Origin: Amphiura filiformis
Taxonomy: Eukaryota; Echinodermata; Ophiuroidea; Amphilepidida; Amphiuridae
Direction of reading: 5' to 3'
Length of the DNA: 64,000 nucleotides
Assembly: GCF_039555335.1 (NCBI RefSeq)
Contig: NC_092646.1
Span: 32,370,880-32,434,879, forward strand
In this document: one piece after another, positions 20,601-32,686 of the stretch
Numbering within the stretch: the stretch's first letter is position 1
Layout of the letters: every line of letters starts with the position of its first letter
Translations under genes and position numbers: made by a program
The notes under the pieces: generated by a model
What the model was told of the DNA's origin: nothing
Database searches by the model: none
Seen by the model: the letters and a program-made list of their open reading frames with translations, nothing else

Positions 20601-21966
20601 CGAGAAAGGCCTATTACAAGGGCTAACAAAACTTCAGATTATAGATTTAAGTGGGCTGAATATGCGTTATTTGGATCAAGAGTTATTCAAAGACAATATC
20701 AATCTCCAGAGTATTGAAGTACAGAGAAATAACTTGAAAACAATTACAAATTTTACTAATTTTCCCGACTTAAGATTCCTTAACATAAGGAAGAACGCAC
20801 TGACTGACATCAAATCTGATACATTGTCTTTTTCAAGTAAAAGTTTAGAATTACTGGTAAGTCAACATGAAATATGTGAATGTTATAAACCTGAAGGTAT
20901 TGTCTGCAGCGCGGCTCAAGAACGATCCCCGTATCTCACGTGTGATAGGCTTCTCTCCGATAGGGTTCTGATGTATATGATGTGGCTTATTGGGGTTAAC
21001 GCACTTTGTGGAAATATTTTCGTGTTGTCATGGAAATTTACCAAAAAAGAAACCGACTCAGTTCAAAATCTATTTCTTACTAATCTGGCTATATCCGATT
21101 CTCTCATGGGTGTGTACATGTTGATCATAGCATCTGCTGATATCTATTTTGGCAAATACTTTCCAATGCAATCTGAACGCTGGCGATCAGGTATTACTTG
21201 TCGAATAGCAGGAGCCTTATCAATTATATCCTCAGAAGCATCTGTATTTTTAATTACCCTGATAAGTATTGACAGATTTATGAATATTAGATTTTCATTT
21301 TCAACCAAAAATATGGGTACATTTACTGCAAAAATATTAATACTTTTAACATGGATTGTATCATTAATTTTAGGTATAATACCATCTATTTTAAGCGGGA
21401 AACTGTTTAAATTTTACGACAATTCGCACGTCTGTATTGGTCTACCATTGGCTTTAAACAAAAAGTTTGTATCCAAGGAGGAACAAAGAATAGTAGTGTT
21501 TAATGATTTAGATTTTATTTATCCTATATTTACAACCACCTTTGAAGGTTACCAGACCGGCCAATTCTTTTCTTCGGCCGTATTTCTCGGAGTAAATTGC
21601 ATTTGTTATTTCATCATACTTCTTTGCTATATTGAAATAGTTAGATCAGTTCGAAACTCATCTAAAATGGCGGGTAGGACCAAAGATTTGCAAAGACAAA
21701 TCGTGTTAACGGCCAAAGTAACGGCAATTGTTGCTACAGATTTTATTTGTTGGTTTCCGATCATCATACTAGGAATTTTGGTTCAAACCAGAGTACTTAT
21801 GTTACCCCCATCTGTCTATGCCTGGTCAGTAGCATTCATTTTGCCAATCAATTCAGCAATCAATCCTTACCTCTATACAATTGGTGAAATTATATCAACT
21901 TGCAAGAAAAAACGAGCTGATGAAAAGATGCAAATGATTGAGCAGAATAATCCAAATGCAATATAA
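17636..21966 (+). CDS. Giant leucine-rich-repeat GPCR (LGR-like), frame broken by one base
   Basis: An intronless gene encoding about 1443 residues if one missing base at about 19818 is allowed for; as read, it is two frames, 17636-19843 and 19819-21966. The chosen ATG is followed by a signal peptide (about 1-28). Next is a Cys-containing, CUB-like region (about 30-140) and a second Cys-rich stretch. About 35 LRRs of 24 residues follow (about 230-1075, pattern LxxLxLxxNxLxxLxxxxFxxL), then a hinge with clustered cysteines (about 1081-1103). A rhodopsin-family 7TM domain spans about 1110-1418: TM2 LAISD, DRF in place of DRY, CWFP in TM6 and NPYLY in TM7. The tail is short and basic. The layout resembles LGR/relaxin-receptor and GRL101-like receptors, but no LDLa module was seen and the LRR number is unusually high. 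Expected at the plasma membrane; the ligand is unknown. Whether the frameshift is real or a sequencing error is undecided. Confidence 0.92.
19285..20364 (+). repeat. 216-bp (three-LRR) supermodule array in the LRR-GPCR
   Basis: The word taacaataact starts at 19285, 19501, 19717, 19932 and 20148, giving spacings of 216, 216, 215 and 216. Each unit encodes three LRRs of 24 residues: an SNNNLTxLHNETFTTL repeat, an IAFNHLKTLQAGVFKNL-type repeat and a YLxxNxLSTLEIGLFSNL-type repeat. The 215-bp unit is the one where the reading frame breaks (gggtg in place of the ggggtg seen in sister units). Confidence 0.93.
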
Positions 21967-23450
21967 ACTAGATATATTGCATCCTTAGTAAGGCTGCGAA
22001 GTCTAGCCGTGACCTTGAAATGACCTCTGATGACCTGGAAATGACCTTCACCACATATTTTGCATCATATCCACATAACGTATACTAATTTCCATGCAAA
22101 TTGAACAAACTTTGCAATTTGACCCCTTTTGACCTTTGGTTGACCTCTGGTGACCTTGAAATGACATCCATTATAATATTTTGAATCATATCAAGATCAC
22201 ATACACTAATTTTCATTTAACTTGGACAAACTTTAGAACTTGACCCCTTTTGACCTTTGGTTGACCTCTGCTGACCTTGACATGACCTCCAATATATTTT
22301 GAATCATATCAAGATCACATATACTAATTAGTCTAGCCGAGCGGCGGCTAGACTCCTGTTTCTGGGCGATTTCTTTCTTCTTCTTCTTCTTCTTAGTCTA
22401 GCCGAGCGGCGGCTAGACTCCTGTTTCCCAGTAGTTTCTTTCTTCTTCTTCTTCTTCTTCTTCTTTCTGTCAACATTTAACATAATTTGCTCTAGCTCCT
22501 TTATTATTTGACCGATTATGACCAAACTTGGGCACAAGCTCCACTACCCCAGCCTTTACATTTGACATGACCCATTTGGGGTCAAACGTCATGCATGAGT
22601 AATTTTGGCTAAAAATGTGATTTTTACCAAAATGCTTCTTCTCCTACAGATTACATGGTACAGTAATGAGATTTATACATTGACCTTGGCTATAGCCGGG
22701 GCCTATGGGGTCCTCACAGATTTGGGGTCAAAGGTCATTAAGGGGTATTTCCGGCACATAACCAAATACCTTCAAAATGCTTCTTTTCCTACAGATTCTA
22801 TGGTACAGAGATGCGACTGACACATATGCATTGACATTAGTTGGTGGCTATGGGGTCCTCACAGACTTTGAGTTCAAGGTCAAACAGGGGACAAAAATGG
22901 TTGATTACTGAAAATCACTTTAAAATTCAATATTTTCTGCATATTACGTGCTGTGATCATCAGAATAATGCCAAAAGGGCTCTAGCATTATGTTCATATA
23001 CGATTGTAATCAGATTTGGCTTAAAGATGGAGGAGGGGTCTGTTGTGGGGTCAAAAGGGGTAAAATTCTAAAGTTTGTCCAATTTAAATGAAAATTAGTA
23101 TATGTGATCTTGATATGATTCAAAATATATTGGAGGTCATTTCAAGGTCACCAGAGGTCAACGAAAGGTCAAAAGGGGTCAAATTCTAATATTTGTCCAA
23201 TTTAGATGAAAATTAGTATATGTGATCTTGATATGATTCAAAATATATTGGAGGTCATTTCAAGGTCACCAGAAGTCAACTAAAGGTCAAAAGGGGTCAA
23301 ATTACAAAGTTTATTCAATTTGAATGAAAATTAGTATATGTTATGTGGATATGATGCAAAATGTGGTGAAGGTCATTTCAAGGTCATCAGATGTCATTTC
23401 AAGGTCACGGCTAGACTTCGCAGCCTTACTAAGGATGCAATATATCTAGT
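21967..23450. repeat. Foldback repeat with CTAGATATATTGC ends
   Basis: It starts right after the GPCR stop codon with ctagatatattgcatcctta. It ends at 23450 with the inverse taaggatgcaatatatctag. Both ends carry gcgaagtctagccg. Inside are TGACCTTGAAATGACC-type words in opposite orientations in the two halves. No transposase frame was seen. Confidence 0.8.
22330..22440. repeat. Two AGTCTAGCCG hairpins with (TTC)n
   Basis: A 25-bp self-complementary hairpin, AGTCTAGCCG-loop-CGGCTAGACT, occurs at 22330-22354 and 22395-22419. Each is followed by cctgtttc and a ttcttc run. The inverted partner lies at 27130-27154. Confidence 0.85.
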
Positions 23451-24443
23451 TCTTCTTCTTCTTCTGTCAACATTTAACATAATTTGCTCTAGCTCCTTTA
23501 TTATTTGACCGATTATGACCAAACTTGGGCACAAGCTCCACTACCCCAGCCTCTACATTTGACATGACCCATTTGGGGTCAAACGTCACGCATGAGTAAT
23601 TTTGGCTAAAATGTGATTTTTACCAAAAATGCTTCTTCTCCTACAGATTACATGGTAGAGTATCGAGATTTGGACATTTACCTTGGCTATAGCCGGGGCC
23701 TATGGGGTCCTCACAGATTTGGGGTCAAAGGTCATTAAGGGGTATTTCCGGCACATAACCAAATACCTTCAAAATGCTTCTTTTCCTACAGATTCTATGG
23801 TACAGAGATGCGACTGACACATATGCATTGACATTAGTTGGTGTCTATGGGGTCCTCACAGATTTTGAGTTCAAGGTCAAACAGGGGACAAAAATGGTTG
23901 ATTACTGAAAATCACTTTAAAATTCAATATTTTCTGCATATTACGTGCTGTGATCATCAGAATAATGCCAAAAGGGCTCTAGCATTATGTTCATGTATGA
24001 TTGTAATCAGATTTGGCTTAAACATGGAGGAGGGTCTGTTTTGGGGTCAAAAGGGTAAAATTCTAAAGTTTGTCCAATTTAAATGAAAATTAGTATATGT
24101 GATCTTGATATGATTCAAAATATATTGGAGGTCATTTCAAGGTCACCAGAGGTCAACGAAAGGTCAAAAGGGTCAAATTCTAATATTTGTCCAATTTAGA
24201 TGAAAATTAGTATATGTGATCTTGATATGATTCAAAATATATTGGAGGTCATTTCAAGGTCACCAGAGGTCAACTAAAGGTCAAAAGGGGTCAAATTACA
24301 AAGTTTATTCAATTTGAATGAAAAGTAGTATATGTTATGTGGATATGATGCAAAATGTGGTGAAGGTCATTTCAAGGTCATCGGATGTCATTTCAAGGTC
24401 ACGGCTAGACTTCGCAGCCTTACTAAGGATGCAATATATCTAG
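22441..24443. repeat. Direct duplication of about 1 kb
   Basis: 22471-23450 and 23468-24443 are near-identical direct copies (for example caacatttaacataatttgc at 22471 and 23468, offset 997). Both end with the same gcgaagtctagccg-type terminus. Open frames in it are repeat shadows with matching translations. Confidence 0.9.
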
Positions 24444-25085
24444 TTTTCATTTCAATCGGACAAACTTTAGAATTTTACCCCTTTTGACCCCAAAACAGAC
24501 CCCTCCTCCATGTTTAAGCCAAATCTGATTACAATCGTATATGAACATAATGCTAGAGCCCTTTTGGCATTATTCGGATGATCACAGCACGTAATATGCA
24601 GACAATATTGAATTTTAAAGTGATTTTCAGTGATCAACCATTTTTGTCCCCTGTATGACCTTGAACTCAAAATCTGTGAGGACCCCATAGACACCAACTA
24701 ATGTCAATGCATATGTGTCAGTCGCATCTCTGTACCATAGAATCTGTAGGAAAAGAAGCATTTTGAAGGTATTTGGTTATGTGCCGGAATTACCACCTTA
24801 ATGACCTTTGACCCCAAATCTGTGAGGACCCCATAGGCACCGGCTATAGCCAAGGTCAATGTATAAATCTCATTACTGTACCATGTAATTTGTAGGAGAA
24901 GAAGCATTTTGGTAAAAATCACATTTTTAGCCAAAATTACTCATGCATGACGTTTGACCCCAAAGGGTCTGGTCAAATGTAAAGGCTGGGGTAGTGGAGC
25001 TTGTGCCCAAGTTTGGTCATAATCAGTCAAATAATAAAGGAGCTAGAGCAAATTATGTTAAATGTTGACAGAAGAAGAAGAAGAA
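24444..25085. repeat. Inverted copy of the 1-kb repeat
   Basis: Reverse complement of 22455-23080 and 23455-24075 (ggtgtctatggggtcctcac, gcgactgacacatatgcatt, gaccgattatgaccaaactt in inverse). With the direct copies it forms a large potential foldback. Confidence 0.88.
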
Positions 25086-27129
25086 CTAGTGGCAAATGGT
25101 GGTCATAGACCACAAACCTAGCTGGGGCATGTTGGTGTTTTGGAGGTATCTGACCCCTGTAAAATTTTCCAAAAATGTTCCCCTGGTCATGAGGTTTGTT
25201 GTCATCGAGTTTGAGTTCCATACTCCTTACAGATGCCCAGAAAATTAAATTCTAAGATTTGACCCAGATAACCTTTGACGGTCAAAGGCTATCTGGGTCA
25301 AATCTTAGAATTTAATTTAAACTGAGTTTGACCTGACCCCTGCACAGCGTTCCAAAGTGTTCCCCTTACAGATGTCAAAAAAATGCATTTCAAAACTTTG
25401 ACCTCTGCATGACCTTTGACCTGACCCCTGCAAACTGTTCCCCTGTTCATGAGATTTGTTGTCACTGAGTTTGAGCCCCATACCCTATACAGATATCCAG
25501 AAAATGAAATATGATTTGACCCCAGTTGACCTTTGACATGACCCCTGCAAAGTGTTCCAAAATATTCCCCTGGTCATTAAGTTTGTTGTCACGGAGTTTG
25601 AGCCCTGTACCCTTACAGATGTCCAGAAAATGCATGTCTAAAATTTGACCTCTGCATGATCTTTGACCTGACCCCTGTAAAATGTTCACCTGGTCATGAG
25701 ATTTGTTGTCACTGAGTTTGAGCCACACACCCCTTACAGATGTCGAGATAAGGCAATTGTATGATTTTACCCCCTTAATGACCTTTGACCCCAATTCTGT
25801 GTGCAAGGTATGGGCACTAGGTAAAGCCGATGCACATGTGTAAGTGACGTCGTTGTGCTATGTAATATGGGGCAGAAGAAGCATTTTGAAGGTATTTGGT
25901 TATATACCGGTAATGCCCCCTTAATGACCTTTGACCCCAATTCTGTTTTGCACCCTTTGGGCACTGGATATAGCGGATACATATGTGCAAGTTACGTAAT
26001 TGTAGGGTGTAACATGTAGAAGGAGAAGCATTTTGAAGTTTGTTGCCAGAAAGAAGAAAGAAAGAAAAATGTTCCCCTGGTCATCAAGTTTGTTATCACG
26101 CAATTCTAAGATTTGACCCCAGATGACCTTTGACATGACCCCTGCAAGATGTTCAATAATGTTCCCCTGGTCATGAGGTTTGTTGTCATCGAGAGTGAGC
26201 CCTATACCTCTTACAGATGTCCAGATAACGCAACTCTAAGATTTAGCCCCAGATGACCTTTGACCTGACCCCTTCAAATTGTTCCCCTGGTCACGAGGTT
26301 TGTTGTCACCGAGTTTGAGCTTTGAACCCCTTACAGATGTCCAGATAATGAAATTCTAAGATTTGACCTAAGATGACCTTTGACCTGACCCCTGCAAATG
26401 TATCAAAATTTTCCCCAGGTCACGAAGTTTGTGGTCACCAAGTTTGAGCCCCATACTCCTTACAGACTTCCAGAAAATGCATTTCTAAGATTTGACCTCT
26501 GCGTGACCTATGACCCGACCCCTGTAAAATTTTCCCCTGGTCATGAGATTTGTTGTCAATGAGTCTGAGCCACATATCCCTTACATATGTCCAGATAAGG
26601 CAATTGTAAGATTTTACCCCTTTAATGACCTTTGACCCCAATTCTGTGTACAAGTTATAGGCACTGGGTATAGTCGATGCATATGTGCAAGTGACATCAT
26701 TGTGCTATGTAATTTGTGGTAGAAGAAGCATTTTGAAGGTATTTGGTTATATACCTGTAATGCCCCCTTAATGACCTTTGAACCCAATTCTGTTTACACA
26801 CTATCGGCACTGGGTATAGCCGATGCTTATGGTCAAGTGACGTCATTGTAGAATGTTACATGTAGGAGAAGAAGAATATTTAGCTGAAATCACATTTTTA
26901 GCCTATTTGACCCCTCTGTAACCTTTAACCTACCAAAAGTCAGGTGACGTGTATGGTCGTGGTCAATGATGGTTGTGACCAAGTTAGGTCAAAATCGGTC
27001 AAAGCATGTCTGAGCTAGAGCAAAAAATGTGCAATTTGTTGCCAGAAGAAAGAATGGATAGCATTACAGTACCTAGCTGGGGGGTGTAAACCCCCCAGCT
27101 AGGTAAGAAAGAAACTACCCGGAAACAGG
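25086..27129. repeat. TGACCTTTGACC-rich degenerate tandem repeats
   Basis: Repeated blocks of about 100-130 bp contain gatgacctttgacctgaccc, tgttcccctggtcatgag, tttgttgtcac and gagtttgag, followed by cttacagatgtcc. At 25740-25990 and 26590-26880 longer blocks repeat cccccttaatgacctttga. No real coding frame. Confidence 0.85.
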
Positions 27130-27154
27130 AGTCTAGCCGCCGCTCGGCTAGACT
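27130..27154. repeat. Terminal AGTCTAGCCG hairpin, right end
   Basis: Inverted equivalent of 22330-22354 and 22395-22419, preceded by ggaaacagg (the inverse of cctgtttcc) and flanked by ta. It probably marks the right end of the composite element. Confidence 0.85.
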
Positions 27155-28703
27155 AAAATGTGTGATAGATTATATAATTATACTTAATTGTTTTACACAA
27201 ATTGTTAGTTTTCACTGATCACATTATGTCCCCTTTTAATTTCGAGCCAACAAATGAGGTAAAACAAAGAAATTGCTATTTCATTCCAGCGCCTATACTT
27301 ATCGTCAACATGGTCCATGCGGGTATTAGCTCGCCGATCGTTATAATTTGAGCGGAGCTTCACGCATCTGCGATATATAAATAAGACGTATACCGAATAT
27401 CGATATACACACAGTTTATGCGTCAATGATTCAATGATACACATGCATGAGACGTGTCGGCCATCACACGGTAATAAATCCGGAGATCTCCGGGTTTAAT
27501 TAGAAAACGTAAACTTTACTGTATTTAAATCACTTCAGGCTTAGACTTTTACTTGGTATTTTAGTACATTACGTAATAGCTTGTCTTTACATTATATAAT
27601 ATGTGTATGTATTAATTTAAACATCAACCTGTATGTAATCTAAACAAAACCTGAACAGTGGTGTTTAGCTTGTGTTTAGATCTATACATGTGGATGTTTG
27701 ATTATATAAACATGTAGCTTAGCTAAACGGTGGCTTGTAAAGTATTTAGGACGGATTAAGTGTTTAGGATGCGTTTAGATACAAATTCAAAGTGCGATAA
27801 CTTGTAAACCAAAAGGACGGTGTTGATTTTATTTTGGATTTATGATGTGTGGGGGAATAGGTTTCATTTCAAAATATGAAACCCTTTTCTGAAAACGTAC
27901 ATGTAGATAATAGCACAGAGAACCTATTCTTGAGAGGGCACTCTATTCACGTGGTTTCTTTTCCAACGCTAAAAGATCACGAATTTTGGTGGTTTGCAAA
28001 TGAAAAGTGTCCGCACTATCGATTGATTACGTAACTGTTATGAATAATTTATTAGGTTTTTCAATGCAATCGCCTCGACCCATTAATATATATTATCTGT
28101 ATTATCAAAGTACTTGGAATAGCAATCAGTGAGTTCACTGAACTACGCCCTAATACTGATGGAGTTTTAATGGCGTTAATCCTCTCCATACACAGATGAA
28201 CAAATACAATAGATGAAGGTCAACACGTATGACCTCCTATGTGACATGTTATATGTGATGTACAAAAACCTGAATATCATAAAGATCAGTATTCCTTTGT
28301 TCATATGAACTGCACGTTTACGTTGCTAAATATTACTCATTATATATTATGACAAATATTGGTATTATAACAATACGATATATAGGCCTACAGTGTATAT
28401 AAAACGACTAATAGATCCTGCTATCATGGCGTCAGGTCAATGTTCATCATATCCCGTATGTTTCTTGAAATTCACTCATATTTGAGACAAATTTCTGTGC
28501 CCATTTTATAGGTGCACAAGTAGAGCCGTGTTGTTTTTAATTTTCATTTCTTTTTAATGAAAGAATTAAGGTTTACCACTGCACGGGGGCCACAAGGGTG
28601 ATACTAATTTTAATGCTATATTTTCAAAACAAATACGTGTTCCCGGTTGGCTCTATAGCGATTTCACAGAAAAGGTATTTCTAGTACAATGCAGCGTCGG
28701 ACT
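27155..28703. other. Unassigned intergenic DNA
   Basis: AT-rich. No exon, RNA or clear repeat boundary recognised. A short stretch near 28180 (ctccatacacagatgaacaa) resembles 28750-28775. Confidence 0.45.
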
Positions 28704-29690
28704 CTAGCTGAGAGCGTAGCCTAAGTCATTATAGACTCCAATAATGGCTCTCCATACACAAATGAACAAACACAAAGGAGGGTAGTCTCCTCCGTGGCCA
28801 GCTTGATTTCGATGGAGCGAAACCATATTGGCTGCGGAGGAGACGGGTAATTTTGCCATGCAAATGAGCTGAGTGTCGTAGCCCTGATAATAGGTACACC
28901 ACATTTCGCCATAATACATTCTAGAAACGCTTGCTGTTAGAATAAGAAAAATTTTAATGCTAATTTATTGCACATTCTAGGGAAGCGTGGTTACCTTTTT
29001 AAAATAACCGAGTGAGAGGGTTTTCAAGAAAATATTTTTCCTGTCAAAACTGAAGCATCCTCTGTATAAAAGAAAATATGAATATTAACTGCACATCATA
29101 TATAACGATTCGTGATACCCAATTGTGGCACATTTCGTGTCGTTTATGAGGCAGAGAATTTTATTTCAATTTTATATACGCCAAAACATTTTTTTAATTA
29201 AGCAAGAATAAGAATAGAAAAAACGTTGAAAATTCTATGTATAAATAACATTAGACCCGGCAAAAGATTACTGTTTCGTTTTTATGGTAATCTAATCGTT
29301 TATTTCCTGAAAAAAAAATGTGGGTCTAATGTCGAATATTCACATACTTGATCAAAACATCGAACGTGCATACAAGAAAATGGTAGGTTTTCCTTTATAG
29401 TATTTTACTGACCATAGAAATGTACTGAGACACAAGCACGTGTCAAAATCGACATAATGTATTGTCCATATAGACGCCCAGTTATCATGTTTATCGTTGG
29501 ATATTTTTGTATAAAACACGCAGTTAACAACAATTGAGCGCTAATAATACACATAAATGTTTTTATTTGAAATAAAATTCCAAAATATGGTACGTTTTCT
29601 GCCTTTGCTTGTCACGTGGTAGGCCTATGTTGAAGTTGCGATTATATATTCAAATAAGTTTCAGATGAATTCTAACAAGACAAGTGCATG
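28704..29690. other. Unassigned DNA with a small inverted motif
   Basis: ggagggtagtctcctccgtg (28778) and gcggaggagacgggta (28834) are partly inverse and likely an old repeat. Open frames here show no recognisable protein. Confidence 0.4.
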
Positions 29691-29693
29691 GCC

Positions 29694-29773
29694 GAGTGGT
29701 CTAAGGCGCTCGGTTCATAGTGTGTCCAAAGCAGTCCGCCGCTGCAGTGAGTTCGAACCCCGCCTCCGCCAAA
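29694..29773 (+). repeat. tRNA-Leu-like sequence (pseudo-tRNA or SINE head)
   Basis: The A box TGGCCGAGTGGTCTAAGGCG and the B box GAGTTCGAACCCC are well placed. The 5' aagtgca and 3' ctccgcc do not form an acceptor stem, so a functional tRNA is doubtful. Confidence 0.5.
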
Positions 29774-30202
29774 CTTTAATGAAGTAAAATTAAAATTAAA
29801 ATTTTACTTTTAAAAAATTTCGTATTTCATATTGGGGAAATGTGACTGGCAGAATTTATGTATGGCGTGGAGTGGTGTGGATAATAGGTATAAAGGAACA
29901 CGTTTAGCCCATTCAGTTAAGTTCCAGGTGCTAGCCCTATAACACAATGCATATGTAAACTTTCTTTATCTGTGTCAATAATTGAATATTGATTTCAACG
30001 GAGTATTGAGCTGTATGGAAAAAATATTTATAATACAGGGTGTTGCCAACCACTGTGCGTTATGGGTTGTGCTCCAGGAGTTACCAATACGGTTTTCAGC
30101 CCGTCTCAGGGGGGGGGAGGGCACATCATACTGGTAGTTTACCACATGTAGTAATTTCGCAGTCATATTACCCTGGTCTGAATTACTACTTCATTCATTC
30201 TC
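29774..30202. other. Unassigned spacer
   Basis: No supported feature. A G run (ggggggggg) sits at about 30108-30118. Confidence 0.4.
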
Positions 30203-31020
30203 AAAGGAAATCGTGTTGAGCACTTGCTGGAATCACATAAAACGTAATGATACCGCCCTCCAAAATGTTTTTGTCAAACTACATCGATTAATTTTAATAA
30301 ATATACTATAATGTAGTAGTTTCCTAGTAATTTTACGGTCATAACCTGACCTGACATCATGCAGTTTAATTGTTGGCTACATGTACGTATGCACACAACA
30401 CAGGGGCACTCACAATAGGCAATTGACCACTACTGGTAGCGCTGTGTTGTAGATATAGGAGATGAACCGCAGTTAGCGTCATATATAAGTATAAAAGCTA
30501 TGATTTTAGTACTTGCTCTATGTTTCAATTACTTATTCTTTTCAAAATATCTGAATTTGCTACCCGGTACAAGCTTTAATAACGGTGGACCATACATTTG
30601 TATGAGAAAGAAATCCTACCATCTATCCAAACTCCCGTGTTATTCCAATGCACATTTTGCTTCACCGGGTCGCCCTGGCTTGGTCGCATTTGGAAGAGGG
30701 GTGTCACGAAACCGAAATAGGTACACATTTAGTACTTTCTGTCAATCAAGTATGGTTTATTCTCTACATGTCAATCTTTAAATCATTAGCACAGTCTTTA
30801 TAATAACAGGGGACCGCCTTGATGGGTAAATGACAGCAAACCGGTGAAAAATACCCCAAAATTCCGTCAGTGAACCTCCGCCCGTACATGTCAATAACGT
30901 CATTATCGATTGGATTAGTCGACCGTAGCGGACAAAGGAAATCGTGTTGAGCACCCTGAGCACTTACTGTAATCAAAAAGGTGATGATACCGCCCTCCAA
31001 AATGTTTTTGTCAAGCAGTC
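30203..31020. repeat. Direct repeats flanking a nested repeat
   Basis: caaaggaaatcgtgttgagc occurs at about 30203 and 30933. Each is followed within 40 bp by gataccgccctccaaaatgt. The repeat 30356-30936 lies between them, so it seems to have been inserted in, or duplicated with, this flank. Confidence 0.7.
30356..30936. repeat. Dispersed repeat, copy 2
   Basis: Matches 5544-6117 in the same orientation. No coding capacity recognised. Confidence 0.85.
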
Positions 31021-31291
31021 AGTTTTATACCCATTAATAATATTTATATAACTATCAAGGCATAGTGCTGTAAGAGCACTTGTGCTGACGAAGGATTATG
31101 ATCAAGTTAGAGTTTATGTTCCAGGAGATTGGGGTAATGTTCCAAAATAATATTGTCACACGGGGTAGAAAAACGAACTTACCTTTTTATACAGTTAAAG
31201 GCTAGTCAAATTAAGAAAAATAAGGGGTTAACTCACCATTAATTGCAACAGAATTCATTTAATCACCATAGAAAAGCATATTTAATAACAC
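31021..31291. other. Unassigned spacer
   Basis: Contains gcatagtgctgtaagagcac and ctgacgaagg at about 31063-31104, words seen again at about 40513-40547. Otherwise nothing. Confidence 0.4.
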
Positions 31292-31893
31292 ATCAAAAGG
31301 CCCAAAAAATCCTAGTAGTGGAACAGTGCCTAATTTGCATCAATCCCAAATGGACGCTTATACAGGGTGGAATTTCAAAGTTAGTCAAATCTTGTTAACG
31401 ACCATGCCAATGTTTTGCTATCATCATAAGGTTTCAGAAAAAGTATAGTTTGACCAGTATCCGATATATCGGGTGTATTACGTAGTGACGGATGTCAAAC
31501 CCAGGGTGCATTACATAGTGACGGATGTTGGTCGCAAATTTATTAAAAAATGGGCATCGGTAAAACGTTGAGTATGTAAATTGTATTGGGCATAGAATAT
31601 ACACTGCCATTAATGTTCAGCAATTCAAGCGGAACAATATGAGACCTTTTTTTTAAATCAAAATCAGAGAATTTTTCATTTTTGTCCCCCTGTGGAGTCC
31701 AAATTTTGACATTTGACCTTTCCCTCTGTAACTCAAGAAATGTATATCGGAAACTATACCTTTTCTGAATCCTTATGACGGTTTTTAGCAAGATTTTACC
31801 AAATTTGAAATTTCACCCCAGCATAGGCGGCCATTTTGGATTTATGTAAATTAGTCAATGTTCCACTACTTGGATTTTGGGGGGACTTTTGAT
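31292..31893. mobile_element. Foldback repeat, probable MITE
   Basis: Inverted arms 31292-31353 and 31831-31893 share atcaaaag, aaaatcc, agtagtggaaca and aaatgg. The outer ends may extend to the ggggttaactc/gctaacccc words near 31225 and 32120. The exact ends were not fixed. Confidence 0.6.
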
Positions 31894-31950
31894 ATGTTTC
31901 AATGTGAGGTTTATTTGGTGGTGTGAAGGATCGAAGTACTAGTGACTGTT

Positions 31951-32116
31951 CAGTGGCGTAGCGACGGTCATAGGGGCACGGAGGCACGATGTAAAAATTT
32001 AGAAAATCTGATAAGAAAATTGCCGAAAAATGGCTTGTGCCCCCATCCCCCATCAGACCCGGTGCCCCCAATCATGGTCGGTGACCCAAAATAGGATGAC
32101 TCACGCTACGCCACTG
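31951..32116. mobile_element. hAT-like short MITE (CAGTGGCGTAGCG)
   Basis: 166 bp with ends CAGTGGCGTAGCG and CGCTACGCCACTG. The inner G/C runs are complementary (aggggcac, gtgcccc). No clear 8-bp target duplication was seen. Confidence 0.7.
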
Positions 32117-32574
32117 GTAGGCTAACCCCTTATCGAAACCCACAAATCACATGAATCAGAGGAAGTATACCGCACTTGATAATTTCATCTTCCCGGGAAT
32201 GGAACTTTAAATTCTCATATATTACAAATTGCGTATATTACAAGCGGCCAAAAATGACCTTTTGTATGACCCTCGGATCCTCGCATAAGGACCACAAAAG
32301 CTTTCACGACACGTACTTTACTGATCCAAATTAGGATCAGTGCGACTTATCTTACTATAAATTGACTAATGTTGTAGGGGTGTACGTGGTTATGTATGTG
32401 TGTAAAAGGTCCGTCATCGGAGGCCTAAGGTCAAGGGTCATACTTTTAAACTTGGTCCTATTGGGCTTAAACTTGGTGAGTGGAATCCTTGATATGAGGG
32501 GAATGTGGAGGTCAATGGTCAAATTTTAAACTTGAAATTGGCCTGATTCATGCGGGAGACTATATGCGCAGGTG
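32117..32574. other. Unassigned intergenic DNA
   Basis: Nothing recognised. Confidence 0.4.
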
Positions 32575-32686
32575 TAACTTGGTGGCGCCAATGGCACATA
32601 AATCTGATACAGACTATGCTTACTTCGTGCTTGTTCGTGACCTATTATTTTTGTTGCGGTAACTCATCAGTCGTCTGTTGTGACGA
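32575..32686 (-). pseudogene. Decayed 3' coding remnant of Ig receptor 1
   Basis: Beyond the stop codon the minus strand still resembles coding sequence of the paralogue at 48690-48915: tcgtcacaacagacgac, then gaacaagcacgaag, then cagatttatgtgcc. About 100 bases that carry the paralogue's PYATI motif are missing. Confidence 0.75.

Noticed and set aside
22605..26653. Many 65-115 residue frames with repeated protein sequence
   Set aside because: They are the same non-coding repeat read in direct and inverted copies; no family match and no start or splice context.
31951..32116. 8-bp target duplication for the CAGTGGCGTAGCG element
   Set aside because: Left tgactgtt and right gtaggcta do not match, so only the inverted ends are claimed.
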